Below are positions 27,169 to 36,019 of a stretch of DNA of 64,000 nucleotides, in pieces. The notes below the pieces were generated by a model that was given only the letters and a program-made list of their open reading frames with translations, was not told the origin of the DNA and made no database searches. Source of the stretch: JAWXBR01 sp034440235 (GTDB lineage: Bacteria; Bacteroidota; Ignavibacteria; Kapaibacteriales; Kapaibacteriaceae); contig JAWXBR010000025.1 in assembly GCA_034440235.1 (NCBI GenBank), forward strand, positions 98,097-162,096, given 5' to 3'. The position numbers and the translations under genes were made by a program. Position 1 is the stretch's first letter, and each line of letters begins with the position of its first letter.

Positions 27169-27444
27169 TCAGTAGCGATCGCGGTTGAAGCGTGGACGCT
27201 CATCACGTGGACGAGCTTCGTTTACTACGAGCGGACGACCAGCTAGTGGACGGCCGTTCATTGCATCAATGGCGCGATTTGCAGCGTCGCCATCAGCCAT
27301 TTCAACGAATCCGAATCCGCGGCTACGACCCGTGAACTTATCCTTCACGACCGATGCGGATGAAACTGCGCCAAATTCTTCGAACGATTGACGCAATTCA
27401 GCATCGCCGAAGGTGTATGGCAGATTGCCAACATAGATATTCAT
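27169..27444 (-). CDS. RNA-binding protein with a single RRM domain
   Basis: 91 residues: one RNA-recognition motif and a short Arg-rich tail. RNP2 is IYVGNLPY (3-10) and RNP1 is RSRGFGFVEM (41-50), both complete with their aromatic residues. Small single-RRM proteins of this type in cyanobacteria and Bacteroidota are often cold- or stress-induced RNA chaperones. A long untranslated leader with a hairpin (27502-27548) precedes it, and a strong terminator follows, so it is monocistronic. Confidence 0.92.
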   Translation of the reverse strand: MNIYVGNLPYTFGDAELRQSFEEFGAVSSASVVKDKFTGRSRGFGFVEMADGDAANRAIDAMNGRPLAGRPLVVNEARPRDERPRFNRDRY

Positions 27445-27501
27445 ACAACTTTTCCTTACACGAGCCAGTTTCCAACACCGAAGATCATTGAACTATTTCG
27501 A

Positions 27502-27548
27502 CTTGGCGTCATCTTCGCAACGGCTCGCCCCATGCGAGATGACGCAAG
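27502..27548 (-). promoter_or_regulatory. imperfect long hairpin in the leader of the RRM gene
   Basis: In the minus direction the arm CTTGCGTCATCTCGCA pairs with TGCGAAGATGACGCCAAG across a loop of about 13 bases. No T-tract follows. It could be a leader structure of the RRM gene or a weak terminator for the sod gene. The placement 58 bp before the RRM start favours a leader. Confidence 0.45.
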
Positions 27549-27601
27549 ATAAAGAGTTTTCCACATCTACAACCAATTTTTGTCTATGAGCTTTTATTAA
27601 C

Positions 27602-28327
27602 CTAACGACGAGCTTCTGTCAGGTTCATGCCAACCTGCTCCCAATTCACCACATTCCACCACGCGGCAATGTATTCGGCGCGACGATTCTGGTACTTCAG
27701 ATAGTAGGCATGTTCCCATACATCCAATCCAAGGATGGGCACGGTATCCCAAGCGGAGAGCTTGTGCTGGTTCTCAGCCTGCAACACGACTAGGCGCTGG
27801 TCAGACCTCCTATAATGCAACAAAGCCCAGCCACTGCCTTCTACGGCGGCTGCGGCGGCACTGAACTGTTTGCGAAATGCATCGTCAGAACCAAAACACT
27901 CGGTTATAGATTCGGCAAGAGCCCCTTTCGCAGAACCCCCTCCACCATTGCCAGGTGGCGCCATAATCTTCCAAAACATCGAATGCAAAAAGTGTCCACC
28001 CCCGTGAAACGCTGCCTGCTTCGACCAGTGCTGGATATACGCATAGTCGTTTGCCTCGCGCGCCTTAGAGAGCTCCTCTTCAGCTTTATTTAGTCCGACC
28101 ACATACCCAGCATGATGCTTTCTATGATGCAGCTCCATTGTCTGTGCATCGATATATGGTTCGAGTGCCGCAGGCGGGTATGGCAATGATGGCAGAATAT
28201 GGGGCTGGAACGGTAAGGGGCTACGGGGAAGGGGGGTTGCAGACGCAAGGGGCTGCAACGATGAAGGGGTTACTGCAAGGAGTGATCCGACTGCAGCAGT
28301 TTTGAGGAATGATCGACGGTTGTTCAT
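27602..28327 (-). CDS. exported Fe/Mn superoxide dismutase with Tat-type signal
   Basis: 241 residues. The lead MNNRRSFLKTAAVGSLL has the twin-arginine pattern (NRRSFLK). Residues about 20-45 are a proline/serine/alanine-rich segment rather than enzyme. The SOD core starts at LPYPPAALEPYIDAQTMELHH, with metal ligands in HHRKHHAGYV (first His), FHGGGHFLHSMFW (second His) and LDVWEHAYYLKY (Asp and third His). Fe versus Mn cannot be told; the GGGH context is Fe-like or cambialistic. It would act in the periplasm on external superoxide. Single gene, ahead of the RRM gene. Confidence 0.92.
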   Translation of the reverse strand: MNNRRSFLKTAAVGSLLAVTPSSLQPLASATPLPRSPLPFQPHILPSLPYPPAALEPYIDAQTMELHHRKHHAGYVVGLNKAEEELSKAREANDYAYIQHWSKQAAFHGGGHFLHSMFWKIMAPPGNGGGGSAKGALAESITECFGSDDAFRKQFSAAAAAVEGSGWALLHYRRSDQRLVVLQAENQHKLSAWDTVPILGLDVWEHAYYLKYQNRRAEYIAAWWNVVNWEQVGMNLTEARR

Positions 28328-28444
28328 AGAAGGTCTCGACGTTAAATGAATATCGGACTACAACATGCACATAGATGACTAAACGATTCGCACGTTCCTA
28401 ACACAAAGGCTTCGTTCAACTACTTAACACAACTACACGAGGCT

Positions 28445-28792
28445 ATGATGAAGGGATTTATTGCGATTGCGCTTTGCGCAATGTTGATGGTGCCGCTCGT
28501 TGCAACTGCTGGTGACGGACATCATAACCGCAAAGCAAACAAGGGTCAGAAGATTCACAAGATGGGCAAAGAGCTAAATCTTTCTGATGATCAGAAAACA
28601 CAACTAAAAGCAATTCACGAAGGCACGCGTGATCAACGCAAAGCAATCAAAGAATTGCCGGAAGCAGATCGTAAAGCAGCAGCGCAGAAACTGCGCGAAG
28701 AAACAAAGGCAAAATCTGCATCTGTGTTAACAGCAGAACAACGTCAGAAGCTCGACGAAATGAAAGCCGCGCACAAAGCGAAGAAGAAGTAA
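28445..28792 (+). CDS. small secreted Spy/CpxP-like (LTxxQ) protein
   Basis: 115 residues, possibly starting at the second ATG (28448); GAGG at 28438-28441 would serve either. Signal peptide with cleavage after VATA (about residue 22), then charged helices with GKELNLSDDQKTQLKAI (about 42-58) and SVLTAEQRQKLDEM (about 92-105), two copies of the LSDDQ/LTAEQ motif of the Spy/CpxP envelope stress chaperone family. The mature part is highly basic with an AHKAKKK end. Role inferred only. It is divergent from sod and convergent with fbp. Confidence 0.75.
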   Translation: MMKGFIAIALCAMLMVPLVATAGDGHHNRKANKGQKIHKMGKELNLSDDQKTQLKAIHEGTRDQRKAIKELPEADRKAAAQKLREETKAKSASVLTAEQRQKLDEMKAAHKAKKK

Positions 28793-29815
28793 CTACTGCT
28801 CGCCTCTCAGATAACGTTCTGCTTCTAGAACGTCTTCTGTACTTCCGATAAAACATGGCACGCGTTGATGCAGAGATTCAGGCTGAATCTCTAATATTCG
28901 GCGCGTGCCGTTTGTTGCGCGGCCGCCTGCTTGTTCGACGATGAATGCCATAGGGTTTACTTCGTACTGCAACCGCAGCTTTCCGTTCGGAGCAGATGCA
29001 TCGGATGGGTACATAAAGATGCCACCGTAGTGTAGCGTGCGATGGATGTCGGCAACCATCGTGCCGACGTAGCGAAGAGAGTACGGACGTGTTCCGTCTT
29101 CGGCAGGCTGCAGCAGATGCGTTACATATGCTCGCATACCCTGATCCCATTTATAGGCATTGCCACTATTAACCGAGTATATCTTTCCGCGAGACGGTAT
29201 GCATATTTTTTCGTACGTAAGTAGAAACTCTCCAATCGTTGGATCGAATGTAAAAACATCGACGCCCTTGCCCGTGGTATATACGAGCTGTGTGCTCGAG
29301 CCATACATCGCATATCCTGCACATACCTGCTTGTATCCGGGCTGCAACACATCGGCAAGTGTACCCGGGGTTTCGAGCGTGGGATCGAGTCTCTTGTAAA
29401 TCGAGAAGATTGTTCCGATGGATACGTTCACATCGATGTTCGAAGAACCATCGAGAGGATCGAACACAAGTATGTATTTGCCTTTGTGATACTGATCTGG
29501 AATCGGCATTAAGTCTTCGCATTCTTCAGATGCCATCACACATAGATGTCCACCGTGATCCATTGCGCGAAAGATTACTTCGTTTGCATGGATATCAAGC
29601 CGCTTTACGCGTTCGCCATGTATGTTAACATCATCGGTCATTCCCAGAACGTCATTCAGACCCGCCCTGCGTACATCACGTGCAAGTATTCGTAACGCAA
29701 GTGTGAAGTCGCGCAACAGTCGCGAGAATTCGCCGGTGGCTTCGGGGTGAAGAGCGCCTTCCTCAGAGATGTGACGCTCAATAGTGATGAGTTTGGAAGT
29801 ACTTAGAAAGGGCAT
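28793..29815 (-). CDS. fbp: class I fructose-1,6-bisphosphatase
   Basis: 340 residues from the ATG at 29815, whose first base is also the last base of the TAA of the upstream universal stress gene. Motifs: ASEECEDL (about 95-102), the metal-binding VFDPLDGSSNIDVNVSIGTIFSI (about 116-138), and GKLRLQYEVNPMAFIVEQAGG near the C-terminus. It hydrolyses fructose-1,6-bisphosphate to fructose-6-phosphate in gluconeogenesis. The one-base coupling with the stress protein gene suggests joint expression. A longer start at 29860 lies inside the upstream gene and is unlikely. Confidence 0.95.
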   Translation of the reverse strand: MPFLSTSKLITIERHISEEGALHPEATGEFSRLLRDFTLALRILARDVRRAGLNDVLGMTDDVNIHGERVKRLDIHANEVIFRAMDHGGHLCVMASEECEDLMPIPDQYHKGKYILVFDPLDGSSNIDVNVSIGTIFSIYKRLDPTLETPGTLADVLQPGYKQVCAGYAMYGSSTQLVYTTGKGVDVFTFDPTIGEFLLTYEKICIPSRGKIYSVNSGNAYKWDQGMRAYVTHLLQPAEDGTRPYSLRYVGTMVADIHRTLHYGGIFMYPSDASAPNGKLRLQYEVNPMAFIVEQAGGRATNGTRRILEIQPESLHQRVPCFIGSTEDVLEAERYLRGEQ

Positions 29816-30273
29816 TAAGACTTTTTGTCCTCGTCGTAACGCACTGCAAGTACTGGACAAGGGGCTTTGCGTAGTACACGCTCTGTAGTGCTTCCAAACA
29901 GAAAGTGCTCAAGACCACTACGCCCGTGTGTCCCCATACTGATGATGCTAATCTTCTGCTCTTTGGCGTACGCACATATCTCATCCGATGCACGCCCCAT
30001 GCGAACAGCAGTAACAACGTTAAAGCCCTCGGCTTTCAACTTGCCAGCTAGTTCCTCCATCTCCTTCGTAGAAGCGTCTTTAAGCTCTTGTTCGATGTCG
30101 GCAAAACCAACTTGTGCGTAGCTCCAGTCGGCAGGGTAGACTACAGGCTCGACAATGTGAATGAGATGAAGCGTTGAGTTTGTTGCCCGCGCCAACTCTT
30201 TGGCGTAGGACAGCGCCTGACCTGCATTGTCAGAAAAGTCAGTCGGGACGAGTAGTGAAGCGACGGTGAACAT
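29815..30273 (-). CDS. universal stress protein (UspA family)
   Basis: 152 residues from ATG 30273 (the open frame begins at 30357, but that part lacks family similarity). UspA fold: SLLVPTDFSDNAGQALSYA (about 5-23), and the ATP-binding end GTHGRSGLEHFLFGSTTERVLRKAPCPVLAVR (GxxGRSG and G-S/T pattern), which indicates an ATP-binding member. The stop shares a base with the fbp start. Divergent from the large TPR/transglutaminase gene. Confidence 0.93.
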   Translation of the reverse strand: MFTVASLLVPTDFSDNAGQALSYAKELARATNSTLHLIHIVEPVVYPADWSYAQVGFADIEQELKDASTKEMEELAGKLKAEGFNVVTAVRMGRASDEICAYAKEQKISIISMGTHGRSGLEHFLFGSTTERVLRKAPCPVLAVRYDEDKKS

Positions 30274-30339
30274 TGCTTTTTCGTAGGTTGTGGGAGTACG
30301 CCCGCAATGTAGCAAACCCCTCCCAAACATAGTTCGGTT

Positions 30340-33300
30340 ATGAATTTGAATGCTCACTATTTATCTCGTGTCATTTCAAGCGTCTGCATACTGTTACTTG
30401 CGACTACACTCCACGCTCAAAGCTCAACACAGGCCGGATGGACTGCGCTCGTCCAGAACGACGACGCACTAGCTGAGCAACAATTCCAGACGTCGTTAAA
30501 GGACTCGCCAACCGACGCAAGGGCCTGGTTCGGTCTTAGCTATACCCAGGACATGCGATCTGATGGGAATTCATGGGATTCGTTTCGTTCGGGCTTGCGA
30601 CACGTTCCCGACGCAAACCCTTATCTGTACGCATCAATCTTAACAAGTCGCATGCGGACGCAGGCTGGGGCGTACGACAAGCTGATTGAGGTGTGGAAAG
30701 AGGTTGTGCAGAATCCAGACTCACTTGGTATACTCCGCGCTATGGCATACGAGAATCTTGCAGGGCTCTATGAGCAGAAGGGCGACGTAGAACAGTCTAA
30801 GCAATGGAGCGATAAGATCGGGGCAATATCAACATGGCGTCTGATTGGTCCGTTCGACAATATCTCCGGTTCCGGCTTCGAACGAAGGTTCGACCCCGAG
30901 ATAGAAGACGAGCCTGAGTCGTCGTATGAGGGCGAGAGCGGACGCCGTGTGCGTTGGACAGAACCTCAGGTAATTCGGAACGACCGTTGGGTTGACTTGA
31001 CGCGATACTTTCCAACAGCACAAGGTGTGTTTTATGCAACCACCTATGTACACGTACTCAAGACACAACGGGTACACCTGCGTTTAGGTACGTCAGGCTC
31101 GTTCAAGGTGTTTGTTGATACAACTCTTGTCAACCAAAAATTCGACGAACTCAACAACGATCTAGACACCTACATTTCGGCGATTACGCTAAACGAAGGC
31201 TGGCATAGAATTCTTGTAAAGTGCGGTGCTTCAGAGATCACGCGCTGCAATTTTCTCTTGCGCATAACAGACGAGCATGGAATTGCGATTCCAGACATGC
31301 AGACGTCGACACAACCGCAAAAGACAACGCCGAATGCTCTGAATGTTGCTCAGGTCGAGAATCCGTTTATAAAATTTTTCACCGATGCAATTACTCGTAA
31401 TCCAGACCATCTCGAGAACTATTTATTTCTTGCTGAGTGTTATTTGCGAAACGACCATGCAACAGAAGCAGAAGCAATTCTGCGAAAAGCATTAAAGGGC
31501 CGCGAGAATTCTATAGTCATCCTTAATCTTCTCTCAGAAGCCTATCAAAGAAGCGACAAGGCCGACGAGTCGCTTACAACGTTCGTTCAGATGTCGACGT
31601 TGCGTCCAGACCTTGCACGGTCGTTAATCTACTCCTACTATACTGCGATGTCTGCCAATCGTACCGACGATGCAGAACTCATACTTCCTAAGATCGAGCG
31701 GGCACTACCGCTTTCGATCGCCTACTTCGAGGCAGCTATTGCAATGGCGGCCAAGAGAGGCCGCCTACAAGAGCAGAACGATTTGCAAGTGCGAGCCTTT
31801 GATCACCATCCCGAATATGTACAGTTTGCACTCTCGAATATATTGATGGCTAAGGCTGCCAATAAGCGCGAAGCAACGTTTACCATAATCAAAGCTCATT
31901 TAGATAAGAATTATTCTGCGCAGGGACTTGCCGTACTCGCGTCGTTATATCAGGATGCTGGTCGGATGATTGAGTGGCGTAAGACCTACGATAGAATGTT
32001 AGAACTCGACCCTGATGTTGCTGATTATTATATCGCAATGGCTCGCGTTTATGCAGATGCAAAAGATTACAACACCGCATTAAATCATGTGCAGTCAGCA
32101 CTCGAGATTTCGCCCGCGTCGTCCTATTATTGGACGCTGGCAGCAACACTTCATCGAGCAAAGTCAGACGTCGCAAGAGCTACCAATGCGTATGAACGCG
32201 CACTCGAAGCAGATCCCGCCAACTTTACTGCACGTGTTGCACTGCGCGACGTTACCGGTAGACGCTCGCCGTTCGAATTCATGCCTTCTGCCAATGTTGA
32301 CAGCCTTATTGCAAAGGCGCCTTCTGCAGTTGCCTATCCAGAAGCGTCTTCTGTAGTGCTCTACGAAGGCACGAGGCGTGTAGTCTACAATGGCAGTCGC
32401 TGTGCTGTTATGCGTGAATTACTCGTACGCGTATTAACAACAAACGGCATCGACGACTATAAAGAATACTACATGCGTTATGCTGGAGACGGAGAGCTGA
32501 TCATAGAGAAAGCTGTGGTGATAAAAGGGGGCGGCAAAGAGATTGCAGCGGACCAGAGTGCAAGCCTTCTTGTTTTCAAGTCGCTCGAGCCAGGTGACTT
32601 TGTCTACATCCGAACACGTGTTCGCGAGGCGCGAGTCGGACGTCTAGCAAGACATTTCTGGGATGAATTCGCCTTTAATGCTTTTGTACCTGTATTGAAT
32701 TCTGTGTACAGCCTACTGCTACCCGAAGGCACACCGCTTCGTTGGCTCCTAACAAACATGGAGCAATCTCCAACAACATCACCAACACAATACGGAACGC
32801 TGTATACATGGCAGATGAACAATCAGCAAGCAATCGAGTTCGAAGAAGGTATGCCGCCATTCGAAGTTGTTGCAAAGCGCCTACAGCTAACGTCGCTCGA
32901 AGGTTGGGATGAGGTCGTACGCTGGTATGACGAGATTGCACGGACAAAAACTCGCTCATCGATAGAAATAGTTGAGATTGTCGATTCTCTCTTTCCACGA
33001 AGTCAAACGTTTTCAGATCGTGCAGTCCTAGATGGCGTTTATCGCTTTGTTACCTCTCAAATCAGATACAGCAACGTTCCTTTTCGACAGTCGGGCATCG
33101 TTCCTCAGAAGGCACGGAAAGTTCTTGTTTCTAGAATTGGTGACTGTAAAGATGTTGCTACGCTTTGCATTGCAATGCTTGCGGAACGCAACATCCGAGC
33201 ATGGCACGTACTTGTCGAAACGCGTACGTCAGCATTGTTACCCGCTCGACTTCCATCAATTCCATTCGATCATGCAATTGTTGCTGTAGAGCTCGATAAT

Positions 33301-34110
33301 GCAATGCAATTCTTCGACCTTACTGCAGACAACGTGCCGTCAGGCAGTCTGCCATTTGCAGATCTCGACGCCTTCGCATTGCCCATCAAAGATCGATGGA
33401 AAGAGCCAATTCGTCTTTCGAGAAAATTGTTTACCCCAAGCAATGTGTATGTCGAGACTGAAATATCTATTAAAGACGATGCCTCGGCAATGATTAATCA
33501 ACACTTCACACACACTGGCGCACGCACAGAGTTTTTTAGAACGGCATGGAAAGGTCTCTCAGACAAAGAGCGAGCAAAACAATTACGCGAAGGGCTATCA
33601 CAAGACATCGGTGAAGTTTTTCTCGAAGACTTCCACGTAGACGACCTCGACAGTCTTACGTCTACACTCTCGTACAACATGCGCTACACAGCACCGAGTT
33701 ATGTAGTCGAAGCAGGAGAATTCAGGATTGTGCGCGTGCCGTGGTACGATGGATTTCATCCAGACCCTGCACTTTCTTACGACGATCGCATACATCCCTA
33801 TGAGTTCGATGTACAGCGAGACACGGTTACAGAGCGCATACGTATTGCAATACCTCTAGGGTATGTGCAGTCCGGACTCCAGCCTACCGCAACACACATA
33901 CATCCTGCTGCCGACGTAACGTTTACTTCATCACTCAAAGGTTCTCAACTAGAACTCACCCGTCGCAGTATTGCAAGACGTCGCTACGTCGGTGTAGACG
34001 AATACAGAGCCTACAAGACATTCTTCAACGATGTGTTGCGCGAAGACCGACGAAGTCTTCTACTTATGCCTAAGGGTACAGTCGTCAAAGCACCTAAGAA
34101 GCGACAATAG
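30340..34110 (+). CDS. TPR, DUF3857 and transglutaminase-like domain protein
   Basis: 1256 residues. Signal peptide (cleavage after LHAQ, residue 26). TPR-like helical repeats run to about 110 and again about 340-640, with a beta-rich domain between (about 150-330). DUF3857 follows (about 660-860, starting near VVLYEGTRRVVYNGS). The transglutaminase-like domain has the block RIGDCKDVATLCIAML (about 925-940), whose Cys is the catalytic residue, and IPFDHAIVAVEL with the His. The C-terminal 150 residues are beta-rich. Proteins of this DUF3857-transglutaminase design are exported and of unknown target. The thiamine pyrophosphokinase gene follows after three bases. Confidence 0.85.
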   Translation: MNLNAHYLSRVISSVCILLLATTLHAQSSTQAGWTALVQNDDALAEQQFQTSLKDSPTDARAWFGLSYTQDMRSDGNSWDSFRSGLRHVPDANPYLYASILTSRMRTQAGAYDKLIEVWKEVVQNPDSLGILRAMAYENLAGLYEQKGDVEQSKQWSDKIGAISTWRLIGPFDNISGSGFERRFDPEIEDEPESSYEGESGRRVRWTEPQVIRNDRWVDLTRYFPTAQGVFYATTYVHVLKTQRVHLRLGTSGSFKVFVDTTLVNQKFDELNNDLDTYISAITLNEGWHRILVKCGASEITRCNFLLRITDEHGIAIPDMQTSTQPQKTTPNALNVAQVENPFIKFFTDAITRNPDHLENYLFLAECYLRNDHATEAEAILRKALKGRENSIVILNLLSEAYQRSDKADESLTTFVQMSTLRPDLARSLIYSYYTAMSANRTDDAELILPKIERALPLSIAYFEAAIAMAAKRGRLQEQNDLQVRAFDHHPEYVQFALSNILMAKAANKREATFTIIKAHLDKNYSAQGLAVLASLYQDAGRMIEWRKTYDRMLELDPDVADYYIAMARVYADAKDYNTALNHVQSALEISPASSYYWTLAATLHRAKSDVARATNAYERALEADPANFTARVALRDVTGRRSPFEFMPSANVDSLIAKAPSAVAYPEASSVVLYEGTRRVVYNGSRCAVMRELLVRVLTTNGIDDYKEYYMRYAGDGELIIEKAVVIKGGGKEIAADQSASLLVFKSLEPGDFVYIRTRVREARVGRLARHFWDEFAFNAFVPVLNSVYSLLLPEGTPLRWLLTNMEQSPTTSPTQYGTLYTWQMNNQQAIEFEEGMPPFEVVAKRLQLTSLEGWDEVVRWYDEIARTKTRSSIEIVEIVDSLFPRSQTFSDRAVLDGVYRFVTSQIRYSNVPFRQSGIVPQKARKVLVSRIGDCKDVATLCIAMLAERNIRAWHVLVETRTSALLPARLPSIPFDHAIVAVELDNAMQFFDLTADNVPSGSLPFADLDAFALPIKDRWKEPIRLSRKLFTPSNVYVETEISIKDDASAMINQHFTHTGARTEFFRTAWKGLSDKERAKQLREGLSQDIGEVFLEDFHVDDLDSLTSTLSYNMRYTAPSYVVEAGEFRIVRVPWYDGFHPDPALSYDDRIHPYEFDVQRDTVTERIRIAIPLGYVQSGLQPTATHIHPAADVTFTSSLKGSQLELTRRSIARRRYVGVDEYRAYKTFFNDVLREDRRSLLLMPKGTVVKAPKKRQ

Positions 34111-34113
34111 AAT

Positions 34114-34836
34114 ATGGAGTCTGTCAAGTCAGTGGAGTCTGCTGTATCAGCAGAGAATGTAAATAAAATGACCTTCGAAGGCACACAGTTCGATGCTGTT
34201 ATTGCTCTCAATGGCGACGTGCCGCCACTCAGCGTTTTCGAGCAACTGGCCTACCTGCCCCTCATAGCAGCGGACGGTGCTGCAGCGTCGCTTGTGCATA
34301 TCGACGTATTCCCCGAGTACGTTGTCGGCGATCTCGATTCAATCGATGCTGAGATTTTTCGTGCACTCGAAGGGATCTCAGAATTCATACTAGACTCCGA
34401 TCAGAATACAAACGACTTCGAAAAGTCATTGCGATTTGCGACGGCGCAATTCTGGACACGCGTACTGGTCGTTGGTATGCATGGTGGTGATCTCGAGCAT
34501 ACGCTGAACAATTGGTCGGTGCTGATGAAACTAGCCCCCTCTATGCACCTTACCGTTCTCGACCGCGACCGCTACATCATCCCAATATCGACGTCCATTG
34601 GCGTGAGTGTCGAGCCCAACGAACTCATCTCACTTATTCCGCAACCGTCTGCAAGACTCACTACGTCTGGACTAATGTGGGAGCTACAAGACGAAGTCTT
34701 GAGTATGGGGCTAAGAGAAGGGGCTAGGAACATTGCTGTGAACCGGACTATCGAGATTGCCGTGCATGAGGGTTCGCTTCTCTTTTGTTGTGATGCCCGC
34801 ATACCATGGTCACCTTATATTGCGCCCCCTATTTAG
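34114..34836 (+). CDS. thiamine pyrophosphokinase
   Basis: 240 residues; the family core starts at MTFEGTQFDAVIALNGDVPP, so the true start may be ATG 34168 (222 residues). The 18 extra residues are a repetitive ESVKSVESAVSAENV. Key parts: AADGAAASLV (substrate loop), VVGDLDSID (ATP/Mg site), DSDQNTNDFEKSL and GMHGGDLEHTLNN. The enzyme converts thiamine and ATP to thiamine diphosphate and AMP. It sits three bases after the transglutaminase-type gene and ten before an esterase gene; the link is probably transcriptional only. Confidence 0.88.
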   Translation: MESVKSVESAVSAENVNKMTFEGTQFDAVIALNGDVPPLSVFEQLAYLPLIAADGAAASLVHIDVFPEYVVGDLDSIDAEIFRALEGISEFILDSDQNTNDFEKSLRFATAQFWTRVLVVGMHGGDLEHTLNNWSVLMKLAPSMHLTVLDRDRYIIPISTSIGVSVEPNELISLIPQPSARLTTSGLMWELQDEVLSMGLREGARNIAVNRTIEIAVHEGSLLFCCDARIPWSPYIAPPI

Positions 34837-34845
34837 TGAGGATAT

Positions 34846-35577
34846 ATGCGTCGCGAAATCACCACATGGTGGAGCCCGAACATCGGAAAGAACATGGAAA
34901 TTGTTGCGTACGGACACTTTGGTCCGGCACTTCTGATGTTTCCTAGTGCTGCTGCCGATTTTCTCGAATACGAGCGCTTTCATCTTATCGACGCGATCGC
35001 GCCACTCATCGAGGCGAGCAAATGCAAGGTGTACTCGATTAACAGCATTAACAGCGAAAGCTGGCTGAACGACAAAATGCATCCGCGCGACAAAATCATA
35101 AGGCATCAGCAGTACAACAACTACATCGTAGACGAAGTGGTGCCGTTCATTTTCCGCGACTGCGATGGTGCCGTATCCATTACAACGTCTGGTGTTTCGT
35201 TGGGTGCATTGCATGCAGCAAACTCGTTTTTTCGCAGACCTGATGTCTTCGAGGGCACGATTGCAATGAGCGGCATCTATGACCTTAAAGCGTATAGCAA
35301 AGGGTACTTTGACGAGGACTGCTATTTCAATTCCCCAATCGACTATTTGCCAAACCTGAACGACTCTTATTGGCTGAATCTTTTGCGGTCGAAACACAAC
35401 ATTCAGTTCTTAACCGGAAGCGGTCCGTACGAAGACCCAGAAGCATCTCTCGCCATTGGCCGCATCCTTGGCATGAAGAGCATTCCCCACAAGGTCGAAG
35501 TCTGGGGTACAGAATGGAAGCACGATTGGCCAACATGGCGCAAAATGCTTCCCCACGCTATCGGCAGCATGGGCTAA
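34846..35577 (+). CDS. esterase-family alpha/beta hydrolase
   Basis: 243 residues without a signal peptide. The nucleophile elbow is GVSLGALHAAN (Ser at about 117-118). The C-terminal catalytic His is probably in EWKHDWPTWRKMLPHAI. The overall pattern, from PALLMFPSAAADFLEYE to the C-terminus, fits the putative esterase (PF00756-like) branch. Substrate not assignable. Located 10 bp after the thiamine pyrophosphokinase gene, with a short convergent overlap (about four bases) with the four-helix-bundle gene. Confidence 0.82.
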   Translation: MRREITTWWSPNIGKNMEIVAYGHFGPALLMFPSAAADFLEYERFHLIDAIAPLIEASKCKVYSINSINSESWLNDKMHPRDKIIRHQQYNNYIVDEVVPFIFRDCDGAVSITTSGVSLGALHAANSFFRRPDVFEGTIAMSGIYDLKAYSKGYFDEDCYFNSPIDYLPNLNDSYWLNLLRSKHNIQFLTGSGPYEDPEASLAIGRILGMKSIPHKVEVWGTEWKHDWPTWRKMLPHAIGSMG

Positions 35578-35909
35578 CTGGTCGACCTAAGCGACGCAAG
35601 CACAAGACGATGTACCTCTTCGGCGGCATCGTGTAGCTCTGTTGCCGTCTCGGGTGGCAATACAGAGCAGTCATCGAGCAATCGAATCCAAAACTTAAGT
35701 ACGCGCACCTGCTCATTTGCACCGAATAGTCGTTTGCGAAATACCTCGCGTGATGGTGCTGCAACGGCCTCTTCGACAGAGGCACCGGCAAGCACTCCTG
35801 CGAGAACCATGCGGTCGAGCAAGACTCCCGACCCTTTGCTGTACGCAATGCCCGCCTTGACGGTTAATACCCCCAGTAGGTAGGCTTTTTGTTGTAGTGG
35901 TGTTCCCAT
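35574..35909 (-). CDS. four-helix-bundle protein (23S rRNA intervening-sequence type)
   Basis: 111 residues from ATG 35909. Pattern: VLAGVLAGASVEEAVAAPSREVFRKRLFGANEQVRVLKFWIRLL follows the S/A-rich second helix and E-x-x-YWLRLL-type third helix of the four-helix-bundle family (TIGR02436), which is found within 23S rRNA insertions and as free genes. Its function is unknown, possibly nucleic-acid related. Here it is a lone minus-strand gene between the esterase and miaB, not in an rRNA gene. Confidence 0.7.
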   Translation of the reverse strand: MGTPLQQKAYLLGVLTVKAGIAYSKGSGVLLDRMVLAGVLAGASVEEAVAAPSREVFRKRLFGANEQVRVLKFWIRLLDDCSVLPPETATELHDAAEEVHRLVLASLRSTS

Positions 35910-36019
35910 GGTTGTACCATGTGCGTATGGATGTCGATCGTGACATCCGTCCAACAAACTATTTTTGCTTGTCCGCGGATTAGAATATCACTCAAAAGGT
36001 ATTCGGTAGTTTTGACGCA

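Noticed and set aside
34810..35397. 195-codon open frame opposite the esterase gene
   Set aside because: Antisense to a gene with clear alpha/beta hydrolase motifs; no family pattern of its own.
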